From contig OY751488.1 of NCBI GenBank assembly GCA_963565915.1, positions 4,464,001 through 4,528,000 of the forward strand: a DNA stretch of 64,000 nucleotides. Direction: 5' to 3'. This DNA is from Entoloma clypeatum (lineage: Eukaryota > Basidiomycota > Agaricomycetes > Agaricales > Entolomataceae). The position numbers and the translations under genes are program-made. Shown one piece after another: positions 1 to 11,888 of the stretch. Positions within the stretch are counted from its first letter, which is position 1, and every line of letters begins with the position of its first letter. The notes under the pieces are model-generated. The model was not told the origin of the DNA, did not search any database, and saw only the letters and a list, made by a program, of their open reading frames with translations.

Positions 1-539
1 CCTAATATTCTACAATTTTTGGAGATTTTTCAGTAATCTGCATAATATTCTAGATATTTATAGTCCAATTTCATTGGTCTAAGGCTTGTTTTGAAGCTAC
101 AACTGAGTGGAATACATTTCTAGCTTGTATATAAACTCTTGCTCAGAGTCACAAAGGTTAAGAATTGAGTGAAACATGGTGAAAACATAGCTAAAACATA
201 TGATTACAGTGTTATTTTTTGTATCTGTGTTTACAGTGCTATTTTTGTTGTATCTGTACTATTATTACTGTGTTATTTTTGTTATATCTGTGTGCCTCTC
301 ATTGTGGAGCGAGCAATGGGTGGATGCGTCGATTCAACATTGGATGATGCACAACATGCACACATCAAATATATGTAAACAAACTCAAAAAAACATCGCA
401 TTTCTCCTTAATATGGCTACACAGGAGGAAGTAAGCTTACAGACTATATCAATTATGTACCAGAGTATCATATGTTAATAAATATGTATTTATTTCATGA
501 ATTTTCCCCACAGATTTGAGCATATAGCGATGTGACGCT

Positions 540-833
540 TTACACCAAACAACAGTAAACAATATGCAAATGCATCGCGCAGGTGCGAGCGGTGCCTTCC
601 TCATGATCTAATAATAGTTTAACATGATAGAACTCATCAATATATATGTATTCACCTTCTGAAACACCTTGTATAATTTTTAGATCTCTAGATAAGATAG
701 AAATGATGAAATGTGCATATTTCAGTAAAAGTGTTATATCTCCATAATGAATGCACCAAATTTGAAAAACAGATATGCTGTGAGGTCCCCTGAATGAGGA
801 GAATCCAAAGCTGAAACAAAATTTTTTGGTCAA
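540..833 (-). other. 97-codon open frame inside hAT copy A, unknown
   Basis: This open frame is on the minus strand of copy A. The same 97 residues, without a single change, are encoded at 22893-23186 (+) in copy B. The protein has no motif I recognise, no clear membrane segment and no zinc cluster. The surrounding DNA of the two copies is just as similar, so the identity reflects recent duplication and not proven selection. It could be an exon of a lost transposase or chance. Function unknown. Confidence 0.25.
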
Positions 834-1314
834 ATTTTCGACCTATTTTGCTTCTATTCACCTTATTAAGTCCTTGGGCTTGATTTGAATGGTCTGAGTA
901 GATTTACATACAATGTTACAATGGTATATATACAGTACATATAGACTACAGTGGTTGTGGAAGGGAGGAAGTAAGAAAAGGTTGTTTTTGTGTTTGAAAA
1001 AACCCATGATGATGCACTGTTCATCACAATTTACAGTGTGTTTTGATGCATCATTTTAGAATACAGATTCTCTAGTATACATAGCTTGAGTTCCCAACTA
1101 TATATATACTTTTTATGACTCTATATACATCTATCCATAAGTTCAAAGCTATCTTGCGGCCTGTGATGCCACGGTTTGGGCATCGAGGCCTTATGTTTCA
1201 TTGATGCTCATCGCTCGGCATCGACTGCCAAGCACTTTCAGCAATCACCAAAACTCGAACCATAATTCGACAGACAGCCAACGAAACGTTCCCACACTTC
1301 TTTTATCCCCCCAC

Positions 1315-1823
1315 TGTTACGGCAATAGCCTACAATCGGTACAAGGTCCTTGTCACGTGGGTTCGTACTGTTTCCACACACAAGTCCCTCAGTAGGACGA
1401 CTTGGTCAAGATCAGCGAGTTCCTCAGAAGGATGACTCAGTTTGGGGTCTGGCAGAGCTAAGTCCTTGCAAGGCACTTAGTTGGAGAGTGTTTGAAGAAT
1501 AGACAAGTAAGCGTTGTATGCCTAGATCAAGCTAAGGACCTCTACTCTAAGGTTTATATGTTATCCTATGGCTATAAATAAGTAGGTGCTGCGCAGGAGC
1601 TAAATAGGCCATTGGTTAGTTAGATGTTTCAAGAGGGCTGTGGCATATGAGTCAGAGATAACAAGTGAAAATGTAGCTAAAAGGGGAATTGTCCGAGTCA
1701 TAGCACTGATAGAGGGGACATGTGTCCCAGGGTCATTGGAGTTAAGTGAAACGGGGTCGGATAGGAATCGAGGGTTGAAGGATCATGTGAAGGTGCATAG
1801 GAAGAGGGTGAAAAAGTGTAACA
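1315..1823 (-). repeat. 3' LTR of gypsy-1 (complete)
   Basis: 509 bp starting TGTTACGG and ending GTGTAACA, so both ends carry the TG...CA signature extended to an inverted TGTTAC/GTAACA. The polypurine tract of the minus-strand element lies immediately to its right. The last 177 bp (1647-1823) recur at 13935-14111. Confidence 0.9.
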
Positions 1824-1864
1824 TTACCCCCCATCTATGCTTGAAGTCACCGGCTTAAATGTTT

Positions 1865-2703
1865 TCAAGTTGCCATGTTGTGCACAGCATCATTGTCAAA
1901 TTCGTATGGTTTGCCCTCGAGGTCTGCGTAGCCAGAGCCAAGACATTCATAGGTATAATGTCCAGGCGCCTTCTTCTTGCACTTCTTGCACAAATAGATT
2001 GCGCACTGACACTCAATGTGTCCCTTAGCTCTGCACAGGCCGCATTGGTGCCCTTTGTCAATGTGTGGCCATCCTGCAGGACGGCGCCAAGGTCCGCTCA
2101 GAGAGTGAGCGTGCCCATGCATATCAATTTTGTAATCAACACAGTCGGGTTCGTTGGTGAGGTTGATGGGGATCTGATATGAAGAACCATGCCCTAGTGG
2201 GACGGACATGATCGTGTGTACAGTTTTTCTTCTGGAGCATTTAGCAACTCCATAGGATGGTTTCTTCCCTTTCACGTCAGTCTTGACGTTGGAAAGCCTT
2301 CAGTCGCTGGTTAAGGGCGATGCGGATTTGGCGGGGGAAGGGGTGCTTGGTGGGTCAGGGTTTCTGATGATGAGGGGAACTGGGTCAGGGATGGAGGTTG
2401 GTTCAGGGATGGGTTCGGGAATGGGGACTACTGGGGTGGGAAATCTTAGGGCGGGATTTATGAGTGCGAGGTCGGGGTAGTTGGAGCATGTGGGGAACAG
2501 TCTTTCAAAATGTCAGTAGACTCCTCTATCTACCAGGAGATTGGCATGACTGTCAATGAGGCGGGCAATAGAAGCGGAGGTGTTATAATGGTACTCCCAG
2601 ATAGCGATGAGCCCATATAACACATTGACCAAGAACTGGTCTGTTTTGTCTTCAAGTTGTCAGAGGACATTGTTTTCGTCTTCAGGGTTGGTGAATAGGC
2701 TTA
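1865..2703 (-). pseudogene. third ORF of gypsy-1, C-terminal zinc knuckles
   Basis: Coding-like sequence follows the pol stop (TAA, 2701-2703) and precedes the 3' LTR, the position env would occupy. An upstream segment (about 2480-2700) reads as a helical region followed by a proline-rich stretch and contains two internal TGA codons in arginine-like CGA context. A downstream open segment (1865-2275, 136 codons) carries two cysteine clusters: CGLC...H...C and CKKC...GH...C, similar to CCHC knuckles. The two segments are out of frame with each other near 2280, so an indel has broken the gene. A knuckle protein outside Gag suggests nucleic-acid binding; this is inference. It is not homologous in any obvious way to the third ORF of gypsy-2. 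Confidence 0.5.
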
Positions 2704-5700
2704 AGAGTCGGGATCATCTGGTGTGTCTGTCAGTGTTGAAGCGCACTTCTTCGGGGGAGGCAGGTGGTGGGTTTGTTTGTAAAGACCCAGCATCTCTTGA
2801 GCTCTTTTTAAATTGGATTCGGGTTCCCATGTGTTATTGCTTGATGGATATCCCATCCACTTGACCAAATACTTGTATCCTCTGCCCTGTTGCTTATGGG
2901 TAAGGATTGCTTCCACTTTGTACTCGTGTTCTCCTTCAATCAGATCAGGAGGTGGGTTGTGGAAGTTTGGTCCATGTGTGTCATTTTCCCGATAAGGTGT
3001 CAACAAGGAGGTGTGGAAAACGGGGTGGATCTTCCATTGTTCTGGAAGTTTCAGCTTGTATGTCAGGGGCCTGAGCACCTCGGAAATGGTGAAGGGTCCT
3101 TCTCTTTTGGGTGCCAGCTTTCTGGAAGGGTATCCGATTCGGAGGTTCTTTCCTTCTAGCCATACCTGTTCTCCTTTTCCAAACGGAGTGAAGCCTCGTG
3201 TTGATCTCTCTGCCATCATCTGACAGGCTAGTTCGTGTGCTGCCAGCGCTTCATCTCTTGCTTGCTTTAGCTCTTTGAGCCGTTCCTCTATGCTTGGCAT
3301 GTTCGTCTTGTCAAACGCCAATGGTATATCTCTTGGTTCGTATCCCATCATTAGATAGAATGGGGATCATTTTGTTGTGGAGTGAGTTCTTTGATTGTGA
3401 CAGAACTCCATTGTTGAGTTGTGATCGTGCCATGTTTCAGGATTGTTCGAACAGAACATCTGAAAATAGATCTCAAGTTCTTGATTTGCACGTTCTGTTT
3501 CTCCATTGGTTTGGGGGTGATAAGCCGTGCTCATCATCAGTTTGATCCCTAGGAGTTGTCCTAGTTCTCTGAAGACCTGAGAAGCGAATTGTGGCCCTCT
3601 GTCAGACAGAATAGAGTCTGGGAGTCCAAATCTCTGGTACATGTGGTCCAAATAAAGTTTGGTGGTGAGGGTCATGTCGGTGGTTTTGGTACAAGGGATG
3701 GAAATTACCCCCTTCATAGAACCATGGTCTACTATGACCATGATACTGTCAAATCCGTTGCTTTCGGGCAGGTCCGTGATGAAGTCGATCATTGTCTGGG
3801 AGAATGGTCTGGCATCCTTTTGTGCTTTGATCGGCAGCAGGTTGCACATCCTCCAACATAATTCTTGACAAACACATACATTCCTGGCCACCAATAGTTT
3901 CGTCTGACCAACTCCAGGGTTTTCAGGTGTCCCGGATGTCCGCTTGGTAAGAAGTCATGGTATCGTTTTGTTATCTCCCAGCGCAGAGTCTCATCTGGCG
4001 GTACGTAACATCTGTCACGGAAGAATAATATCCTGTCTTCTGTTCTCCATTCTGATAAATGGGATTTAATTGGCGGGGTCTCTGATTCTTTTAGGGCGGT
4101 GATAGCTTTTGAGAAGAGCTCATCGTTTTCGGTTGCTTTTAGAATGTCTCCTTGTAGCTCAAGGTCCACTGTCTTGATGAAGATGTCATCTGGTAAGACA
4201 ATGATGTCTTCGTTGTCCGTATCTTCTTCAGGTATATGGTCCGGCCGCCTTGACAAGGCATCAGACTGGATCATCTTTGATCCCGGGGTGTGTACTAGTT
4301 TGAGTTCAAACTTGGAGAGATACAATCTCCACCGTGCTTGCCGTCTGTTCAATTTCTGGGGTTCCCGGTAATATGTCAGGTTCTTGTGATCTGACAGAAC
4401 AACTGTTGGAAATGGTGACCCAAGGAGGTAATGCCTCCAGGTTTCCAGTGATCGGATGATTCCCAAGAGTTCCCGATCATAGATCTCATAGTTCCGTTCT
4501 GCTGCAGAGAATGAGTGCGATATATATCCACAGGGGTGCCAGTCTCCATTTACATCTTGTTGGCGCAGTACTGCTCCTGTCACCAATTTGGATGCATCAG
4601 ATTCTATGATGAACGGTTTGTCAGTGTTCAGCATTAACAATACCGGTGATTCCGCGAATTTGTCCTTTAACGTGTCAAATGCCATTTGGCAGTCCTCATT
4701 CCATTCCCATTCCTGATCCTTTTTGGTCAGATCATTCAGGGGTTTGGCAATGTCCGAGTAGTGTCCGATAAACCTTCGATAGAAGTTTCCAAATCCAAGA
4801 AAGGATCTGACCTGTTTCACAGTCACAGGTTCTGGCCATTTTGCTATTCCTGATAACTTAATGGGGTCCATCACAATTTTGTTTTCTTTGATAATGAGTC
4901 TGAGGTATTTGCATTGCCTGACTCCAAACTCGCATTTTTCCAGGTTGAGATAGAGATCGTTCTCTTCCATTTTCTTAAGTACGCGGAGTGTCCGTTTGGT
5001 GTCGATTTCATCATTGATTGAGAATATGAAGATGTCATCCAAATAAATGAGCAACCATCCCTCTTCAAGTTCTTCCTTGAAGATTTCGTTCATCATTGCC
5101 TGGAAGGTGGGTGGCATGCCTGCCAGTCCAAAGAAGGCAACCAAGGGTTTGTACAACCCTCAATTGGTTTTGAATGCAGCCTTCCATTCATCGCCAGGTT
5201 TGATCCGTACATTGTTGTATCCCCAACACATGTCCAGTTTAGTAAAGACCTTTGCTTTTTTCAGTTTGTCCAGTAAATCTCTGACCAGGGGTAATGCGTA
5301 TGCGTTCTTTACCGTTCCTTTGTTCAATCGCCGATAGTCCTGACATGGTCTGAGTTTATCCGAGTCTTTTTTAGCCATGAAGAAAAAGGGTGACGCCATT
5401 GGGGATTTTGAGGGTCTGATGTACCCTTTTCAAAGGTTCTCATCAAGGAATTTGTCCAATTTTGTTTGTTCTTCCGGTGACAAAGGATAAACCTTACAGT
5501 CTTTCGGGGTGAAGTCCAGTTTCAAGTCAATTGCGTGGTCCCATGGTTTGTGTTCCGGTAATCTCTCAGATGCCGTTTTCTCAAACACCTTCTGATACTG
5601 ATCATATCATTCTGGTAGTTCTTTCTTTGGTTTGTCCGCAGTGTCCGCATTGTGTGAGAGTTTCTGGGAGATTGAGGTTTTGGCTTGGATCCAAATATCC

Positions 5701-5851
5701 TCAATGGGTTCGTCCGTTGTGACACATGTCCTGAATAGGTTGAGGTCGTCATCTGATCCTTCATCTATCCTTTTCAAGATAGGTCCATTTGCTGGTAGAG
5801 CCTCCTTTTTTGGTTTAAGGGTCTCTTCATCATCAATTTCTTCTATCGTCG
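2701..5851 (-). pseudogene. gypsy-1 pol: RT, RNase H, integrase, chromodomain (broken)
   Basis: On the minus strand the sequence reads from the RT N-terminal part (near 5850) to the chromodomain (about 2710-2900). RT shows the LIYLDD active site (about 5030-5050) and the WGYNNVRIK motif. RNase H shows IIESDASK and the tether region. Integrase has an HHCC finger (GHPGH ... CATC, about 3810-3950), the catalytic region with FITDLPE and LSDRGPQF, and [16 protein letters not shown]. The C-terminus has the chromodomain VEAILTHKQQGRGYKYLVKW. Breaks include TGA codons before KGYIRPSK and before GLYKPLV, both CGA-to-TGA type, one TGA near 5610, and a frameshift around the integrase finger. The protease half of the same polyprotein lies at 12259-12817, beyond gypsy-2a. 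Confidence 0.9.
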
Positions 5852-5856
5852 CATAG

Positions 5857-6226
5857 TGTTACGGACTAACGACTACGGACATATACGCTTACTTTTTCAC
5901 TTTTACTCATCGGCCCCCGCTTACACATATTGTATTATACTTTATTTCCTTTAGTATACTTCGCTCCCGCGCTGACTCGCTTTCCGCAGCTGTCTGACTC
6001 ATTCCGCAGTCAGCTTACTCATTAGTACATAGCCTTCCGCAGTCGCCTTACTCATGCGCACTGCCTTCCGCAGTTACTGACTCATTCGCTACCGCTCATA
6101 GTCAGTACTATATAAACCTCATGTACCATAGCTACATTCCTTAGATTTAGCAATCACATTGCTCTTCGCCTTTCCACTTTCCTGCATACTCTGCCCGAAC
6201 CTTGGAACGGTTTGTTAAGCATAACA
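5857..6226 (+). repeat. 5' LTR of gypsy-2a
   Basis: 370 bp beginning TGTTACGGACTAACG and ending AAGCATAACA. Contains short repeats of CGCAGT/CCGCAGT and a TATA box at 6109-6116. The predicted RNA start falls near 6143. Confidence 0.95.
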
Positions 6227-6239
6227 AGTTGCTAAATCT
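6109..6239 (+). promoter_or_regulatory. gypsy-2a TATA box, RNA 5' end and self-priming site
   Basis: TATATAAA at 6109-6116 is followed 34 bp later by AGATTTAGCAA (6143-6153), the likely RNA 5' end. Its exact reverse complement TTGCTAAATCT lies at 6229-6239, 2 nt after the LTR end, where a primer-binding site is expected. No tRNA 3' end complement was noticed there. An 11-nt match between the RNA 5' end and the primer site is the arrangement known for Tf1/sushi elements, which prime reverse transcription from their own RNA. Gypsy-2b has the same elements at the same spacing. Confidence 0.85.
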
Positions 6240-6964
6240 CGTTAGGTTCGCCCAGAGCGAAGAGAGCAACTACCAGACAAGTCAAGACGTCGCGCTTCTT
6301 TGAAGACTTCACCAGTAACCCATTCGCCTCACCAGAAGCCCGACAGGAGGAGCTAAGTCCTCGAGACAGTATCGATTTTACACTCATCCAGCAGTACATC
6401 GAATCGGAGATCCGTCGCATCCTACAGCAGGTGCTTGACGAAGAACTAGACAACGACAAGCATCGCCCCCACGGCGAGATAGCAGAGAGCATCCATCTTG
6501 CTCGACAACACCAGATCGCGCGCTACAACGCCCGACAGAACGAACTCGAAAGCTTTCGCGTTCAAGAAGGACCTCAGACAGGTCGGATCACAGAGATCAG
6601 AGAGTTTATCGAGCCGCATCACCACGTCTTACTCGAAGCAGCAGATCTACAGTACGCCCACTTCACCACCAACGAGCAACAGACCGAGTACAACCGTTGG
6701 GCACGAAACGAGAGACTTGACCCCTTCTCGCGACCAACAGACGCGCAGGAACAGAGATTCCTTAGAGATCTACAGAGGAAATACCACGAACGTTTTGCCA
6801 CCGATTCCGCCGACGAGTCCCCTGACGAATTTACTTTTGACTCCGCGCAGTCAGATACCGAACAGACGCCTAGAACAGGGACTAATTTTCAACCCCTACC
6901 TGTATCCTGAACCCCATCTTCATCCCAACAACCCGACACCTCTCCTACTCCGCAGGTTCTAGAC
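6236..6964 (+). other. gypsy-2a leader: open frame in phase with gag but without any ATG
   Basis: From the predicted RNA start (6143) to the first gag ATG (6965) I find no ATG in any of the three forward frames. A frame in phase with gag opens right after the primer site and runs to 6907, where one TGA (6908-6910) interrupts it. The encoded text is hydrophilic and charged. Gypsy-2b keeps the same ATG-free property, and the TGA is CAA there, so the frame was open. Either this is an N-terminal Gag extension started at a non-AUG codon, or selection removed upstream ATGs so that scanning ribosomes reach 6965. Confidence 0.55.
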
Positions 6965-7750
6965 ATGGCAGAAGCACCGACAGTGCAAACGATGGATACA
7001 TCCAAGATCATCAAAGATCCTGGGATGTTCAAAGACAGACACACCTTTGACGAGTGGTGGAAAGCCACCAAACTATACATCAGGTTCCAGAAGGGCCTGT
7101 CCGACGATCAGAAGATCCTGGCAGTGTTATCCCGCATGATGGAAGGGTCCGGTAAACACTGGGCCAGCAACAAGTTAGACGATCTTGCCACCGATGGCGA
7201 GAACATCACCTGGTTAGGATTCTCAGACGACATCGCTACGCGATTCTCTATTGCCAACAAGTCGGCAGCGGCCAAGGCGAGACTCGAAGTCCTGAAACAG
7301 GAGAAACGCACCATTCACGAATTCTTGGACGAATTCGAAGAGCTCTTGAAGCTGTCAAACCTTGGCGAAGAAACTGGGAAATACATCCTGGAAAAGAACG
7401 TCAACCGCAGAATTTCTGAACAAGTGGCTAGCGATGGCAAGACGTACACCGATTACGCAAAGGAGATCCGAAACAAGGGACGACAGATGGAGGGACATGC
7501 ATTAGTCATCCGAGGGGGTGGCGACACACGCACCGGATCGGGCACCACTTATGGTGGTCAAGGCAAAGCCATGGAGATCGACAAAGCAGGAGTAGCCCGT
7601 TGCTACAACTGTCAGCGCTTTGGTCACCTTGCCAAAGACTGCAAAGCCCCAAAGAAGAAAGATGGTCGTAAGTGTTTCAACTGCGACCAAGAAGGACATA
7701 TCGCGCGCAACTGCCGGAAGCCGAAGAAGAACTCTGGAAATATCCATTAA
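6965..7750 (+). CDS. gypsy-2a Gag with two zinc knuckles
   Basis: The ATG at 6965 is in good context (AGACATGGCA) and is the first ATG of the RNA. The 261-codon frame has a capsid-like helical region (about residues 15-180) and two C-terminal CCHC knuckles, CYNCQRFGHLAKDC and CFNCDQEGHIARNC, typical of nucleocapsid RNA binding. It ends early because about 110 nt present at the gag end of gypsy-2b (about 30460-30570) are deleted. In gypsy-2b gag ends at 30552 and overlaps pol. Confidence 0.88.
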   Translation: MAEAPTVQTMDTSKIIKDPGMFKDRHTFDEWWKATKLYIRFQKGLSDDQKILAVLSRMMEGSGKHWASNKLDDLATDGENITWLGFSDDIATRFSIANKSAAAKARLEVLKQEKRTIHEFLDEFEELLKLSNLGEETGKYILEKNVNRRISEQVASDGKTYTDYAKEIRNKGRQMEGHALVIRGGGDTRTGSGTTYGGQGKAMEIDKAGVARCYNCQRFGHLAKDCKAPKKKDGRKCFNCDQEGHIARNCRKPKKNSGNIH

Positions 7751-10700
7751 ACAAACTCGCTTGCCTGGTGCAGCTACAGACAATATAACTTATGTTATCC
7801 CTGCAAAGCGAGCCGTTGCGTCAACTAAGATTGTCAAGGGAGATAAACCTCCGAAACGACGAGAGATCAAGCTGCAAGCTCAGATCAAAACACGACGAGG
7901 ACCAAAGGCCATTCGACCCGAGGTTGATAGCGGATGTGAACGCACATGCATCCATCCCAGAATAGTACGCGAACAGAACCTCCCCACATGAGGAATACCG
8001 CCCATAGCAATTCTAAATGCGGATGGATCACCAAATCGACAACAAAAAGCGAATCAACTTGCCGAAGTCAAGCTGGATTTGGGAACACATCAGGAAACCA
8101 TGGAAGCGATGGTACTGGACATTGGGAGAACAGACATGCTCTTGGGACATGACTGGTTGGTACACCACAACCCTACGATCAATTGGACAACCGGCGCTGT
8201 AACGTTCAACCGGTGCCCAACAACATGCCGAACCAAACATTCGGAATTCAGGGTTAACCTTGATGGTCGCAAACACCGGGTTCGCATGGTTGAGGTGCGC
8301 AACAAAGATGCACCCAAGAAGTCGGATCAGAAATGGAAGCCTGGAGACCCTATATTGGAAGCTGTCACTCCCACACCACCTCCCACAACCAAACGACCCT
8401 CATATGTTGATCGGTTTACTCACCTCTTCGAGAAGGAGAACTTTGATAAGATCCCGAAGGAAAGGGAATGGGACCATGGTATTGAACTTACACCGGACGC
8501 ACCAAAGGAACTAGGGGGAAACACATATCCCATGACGCAAAAGGAACAGGAGGAATTGGACGCATTCATTGACGAGGGTCTAGCAACTGGAAAGATCCGC
8601 CCGTCCAAATCCCCTTATGCTTCCCCTTGCTTCTTCATCAACAAGAAAGATGGTTCCAAACGATTGGTACAAGATTACCGCATGGTCAACAAATTCACGG
8701 TCAAAGACAAATTCCCACTCCCTCGCATCTCCGATCTCTTAGACGTGCTGAAAGATGCAGTCTACTTCAATAAGATGGACATCATGTGGGGTTACAACAA
8801 TGTCCGGATTAAAGAAGGCGATGAATGGAAGGCTGCCTTCCTTACCAGTCGAGGATTGTTTGAACCATTGGTCATGTTTTTCGGCCTTTGCAACTCCCCG
8901 GGAACGTTCTCTCGGATGATGGCTAGTCTATTCCGGGACCAGATCCGCCGACGCATCTGCGTGATCTACATGGATGACATCGTGGTTATTGGTAAAACCA
9001 AGGAAGAACTTGCGCGAAACACCGAAGAAATTCTGCAGATCCTATCGGACAATGACTTGTTCCTAAAGGAGAAGAAGTGTTTCTGGGAAGTAACGAAATG
9101 CCCCATATTGGGATATGTCGTTGGTGAAGGATGTGTCGAGATGGAAACCGAGAAGGTGGACACGATCCGAAACTGGCGAGCACCCACATCAAAAAAGGAA
9201 GTCCAGAAGTTCCTTGGGTTTGCTAACTTCTATCGGCGCTTCATTGAAGGATACTCAAACATTGCGAAACCACTTACCGCGCTCATAGGCGGCACTGCGT
9301 TTACTTGGGGACCAACAGAACAAAAGGCATTTGAAGGTCTCATACAGGCGATCACATCGGCACCAGTCTTGGCACTACCAAAACCAGATGGACAGTTCAG
9401 GGTCAAAACCGATGCATCGGGCTATGCAATTGGGGCTGTACTCTCCCAAAAACAGGACGACAAATGGCATCCTATCGCGTTCTTGTCGCGGACCATGTCC
9501 GCGGCCGAACAAAATTACGAGATATACGACAAAGAGCTCTTGGCAGTCATGGAAGCACTAAAAGATTGGAGACACTATCTGCTCGAAGCCAGGGAACGCT
9601 TCGAGATCTTAACTGATCACAAGAACCTGGAGTATTTCCGCCGTCCTCAGGACCTAAATCAACGACAAAGGCACTGGAAGATGAAGTTACAAGACTATGA
9701 CTTCGAACTACGGCATGTGCCTGGCAAGACAAATGCAAAAGCGGACATCCTGTCGCGCTTACCCTGGTATGAAACAGAACTCGAACCGCAAGACAGTGAC
9801 CAAATGCTCAAGGAGGGACTATTCTTGAAACGATTGGAATCAGAAGATGTGGTACAAATGGAGATGTTCACGGAGGAACAATTCTTTGAAGGGGGTGAAA
9901 CATCTGATTCCATCAAGATTGGAAACGTCACAACCATCAAAAATCCGTGGATCGCACGCATCAAGGGTTCAAACCGCATGGAGACAGAAGTAGCCCAGGG
10001 TCTAAAAAAGAATCCTCACTGGTATCAACAGGAAAACGGCATCACATATGCAGGCGAACAAGTCTATGTTCCACCGGACCCACAACTGCGTCAAGAACTA
10101 ATGTTTGAATCACATGATGCACCAGTGGCTGGACATCCAGGACAGTATCGAACACACGAACTTCTCACTCGCACCTACTGGTGGCCTACCATCCTGCATG
10201 ATGTAAAGAAGTACGTAAAGGGTTGCGACACCTGTCAGCGCAACAAGATCAACAGACAGAAACGACATGCTCCGCTACACCCCCATGCAGCACCAAGTCA
10301 TCCATGGGAAGACATAGGGATTGACGTTGTGGGACCGATACCAGAGTCTGATGGAAAGAATGCGATCCTGGTCATCACGGATAGACATTCGAAGATGCTT
10401 CATCTCATTCCGACAACCGTGGAATTATCGGCTGAAGGATTAGCCAAGATCTATCGGGATCAGATATGGAAGCTCCACGGAATCCCCAAGAAAATCATCA
10501 GTGACAGAGGACCACAGTTCGCCGCGAAGTTCATGGAGATACTTTGCCGCATGTTAGGGATCAAAAGGAATCTGTCCACCGCATACCATCCACAGACGGA
10601 TGGACAAGCCGAACGATTGCATCAGGAAACAGAAGTGTTCTTACGAAACTTTGTTAACCATCTGCAAGATGATTGGGCTGAATGGATCGCAATCGCCGAA

Positions 10701-11369
10701 TTCCAGTACAATGACAAAGAACATCAGGCGACGAAGCACACACCATTCTATCTCAACTATGGCTTACATCCTTGGAAGGGAGAACTTGTGTTGGAAGACA
10801 CCAACCCGGCTGCCAACAGCTTCTTGGAAAAACTCAAACAAGCACGAGAAGAAGCCAATGCAGCACTGAAACAGGCACACGATCAGATGAAGAAGACAGT
10901 TGATACATGACGGAGTCCGTCTCGGGACTACCGCATCGGAGACAAGGTGTGGCTGGAAGGGACTAACATCAGGACTAACCGTCCCTCGAAGAAGCTTGAC
11001 ACACTCCGACATGGACCATTCAAGGTCCTAGAGAAGAAAGGAGCTAGCACGTACCTTCTTGATCTTCCGAAAACTTGGAAAATGATTCACCCTGTGTTCA
11101 ACGAGACCCTGTTGTCACCTTACGAAACCCCGAAGTACGCCATCCAGAAGAAGAAACCAGCCCCTGATCCGATCATCATCAAAGGACGAGAAGAGTATCA
11201 TGTGTCCACAATCCTAGACTCTCGAAAGTTCCGTGGAAAGATCCAGTACCTCGTCCAGTGGGAAGGATATGGCCCAGAAGAGAACACATGGGAACCTCGA
11301 GCTAATGTTCAGAACGCTCAAGATTTGATCCGTGATTTTCATCGGCAAAATCCATCGCGTCCACGATAA
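7750..11369 (+). pseudogene. gypsy-2a pol: protease, RT, RNase H, integrase, chromodomain
   Basis: One frame interrupted only by TGA at 7989-7991 and 10908-10910. Protease: EVDSGCERTC (DSG) and the LLGHDWLVHHNP strand. [32 protein letters not shown] and YMDDIVVIGK (about 8970). RNase H: KTDASGYAIGAVLSQ and the downstream DHKNLEYF. Integrase: GHPGQYRTHE...CDTCQRNK (HHCC), [24 protein letters not shown] and [18 protein letters not shown] (D,D-35-E core). C-terminus: chromodomain EYHVSTILDSRKFRGKIQYL followed by VQWEGYGPEENTWEPRAN, which places the element among chromoviruses. Both stops are sense codons in gypsy-2b. Confidence 0.95.
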
Positions 11370-11485
11370 AAGATAAACCGCAAAATCCATTTTCCATACC
11401 GATTTCTGTCACATCGAGTTCCCCGCTCCAACTCTTCTCGCCCAACACGCCGTTCTTCTTATACTTTTCGAACCTCATCTCCACC

Positions 11486-11851
11486 ATGTCCAACATCACC
11501 ACCTCCACCGACGCTTCCGACATCAACCCCACCATTACCACCCTCATTGGCGAAGCGCTCTCCATGCGCGACCAGATCCATGCGCTTGAAACCTCCGTCG
11601 CCGACATCCTCCACTGACAGATGCACATTCGTCTCCACACCCTATCCGACTTGCCAACCGCTCCCACCGCTGAGGAAAAACTTATCCTCAAAAATTATAC
11701 CAACACCCTTGCCGTCGAAAATCGACGCCTTCGCCTCGCCGTTCGAGGTTTAGAGTTTGCCACGGCGGTAAACAACGAACTGATAAAGGACTGGGGCAAC
11801 CGAGCTGATCCTACCTGGACCGATCCAAACGGCAACGATGGATGGGAGTAG
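11486..11851 (+). pseudogene. third ORF of gypsy-2a (conserved small protein)
   Basis: Begins with ATG at 11486, about 115 nt after the pol stop, and ends TAG at 11849-11851 just before the polypurine tract. One TGA at 11616-11618 interrupts it; the matching codon in gypsy-2b is TGC. The predicted protein of about 121 residues is mostly helical with regularly spaced Leu/Ile (LSMRDQIHALETS, NTLAVENRRLRLAVRGLE), suggesting a coiled coil, and ends in a Trp/Asp/Gly-rich tail. Differences from the gypsy-2b protein are largely conservative. No known family recognised. Confidence 0.65.
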
Positions 11852-11888
11852 GTAGTCTGTGAGGACACAGACCTTGAGGAGAGGAACA

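Noticed and set aside
1..178. End of a further transposon at the left edge
   Set aside because: No inverted repeat or duplication is visible within the window; it may simply be hAT interior missing from copy B.
6498..6962. 154-codon open frame overlapping the gypsy-2a leader (also 29306-29683)
   Set aside because: Shadow of the gag-phased leader frame; the gag-phased frame is the one that continues into Gag.
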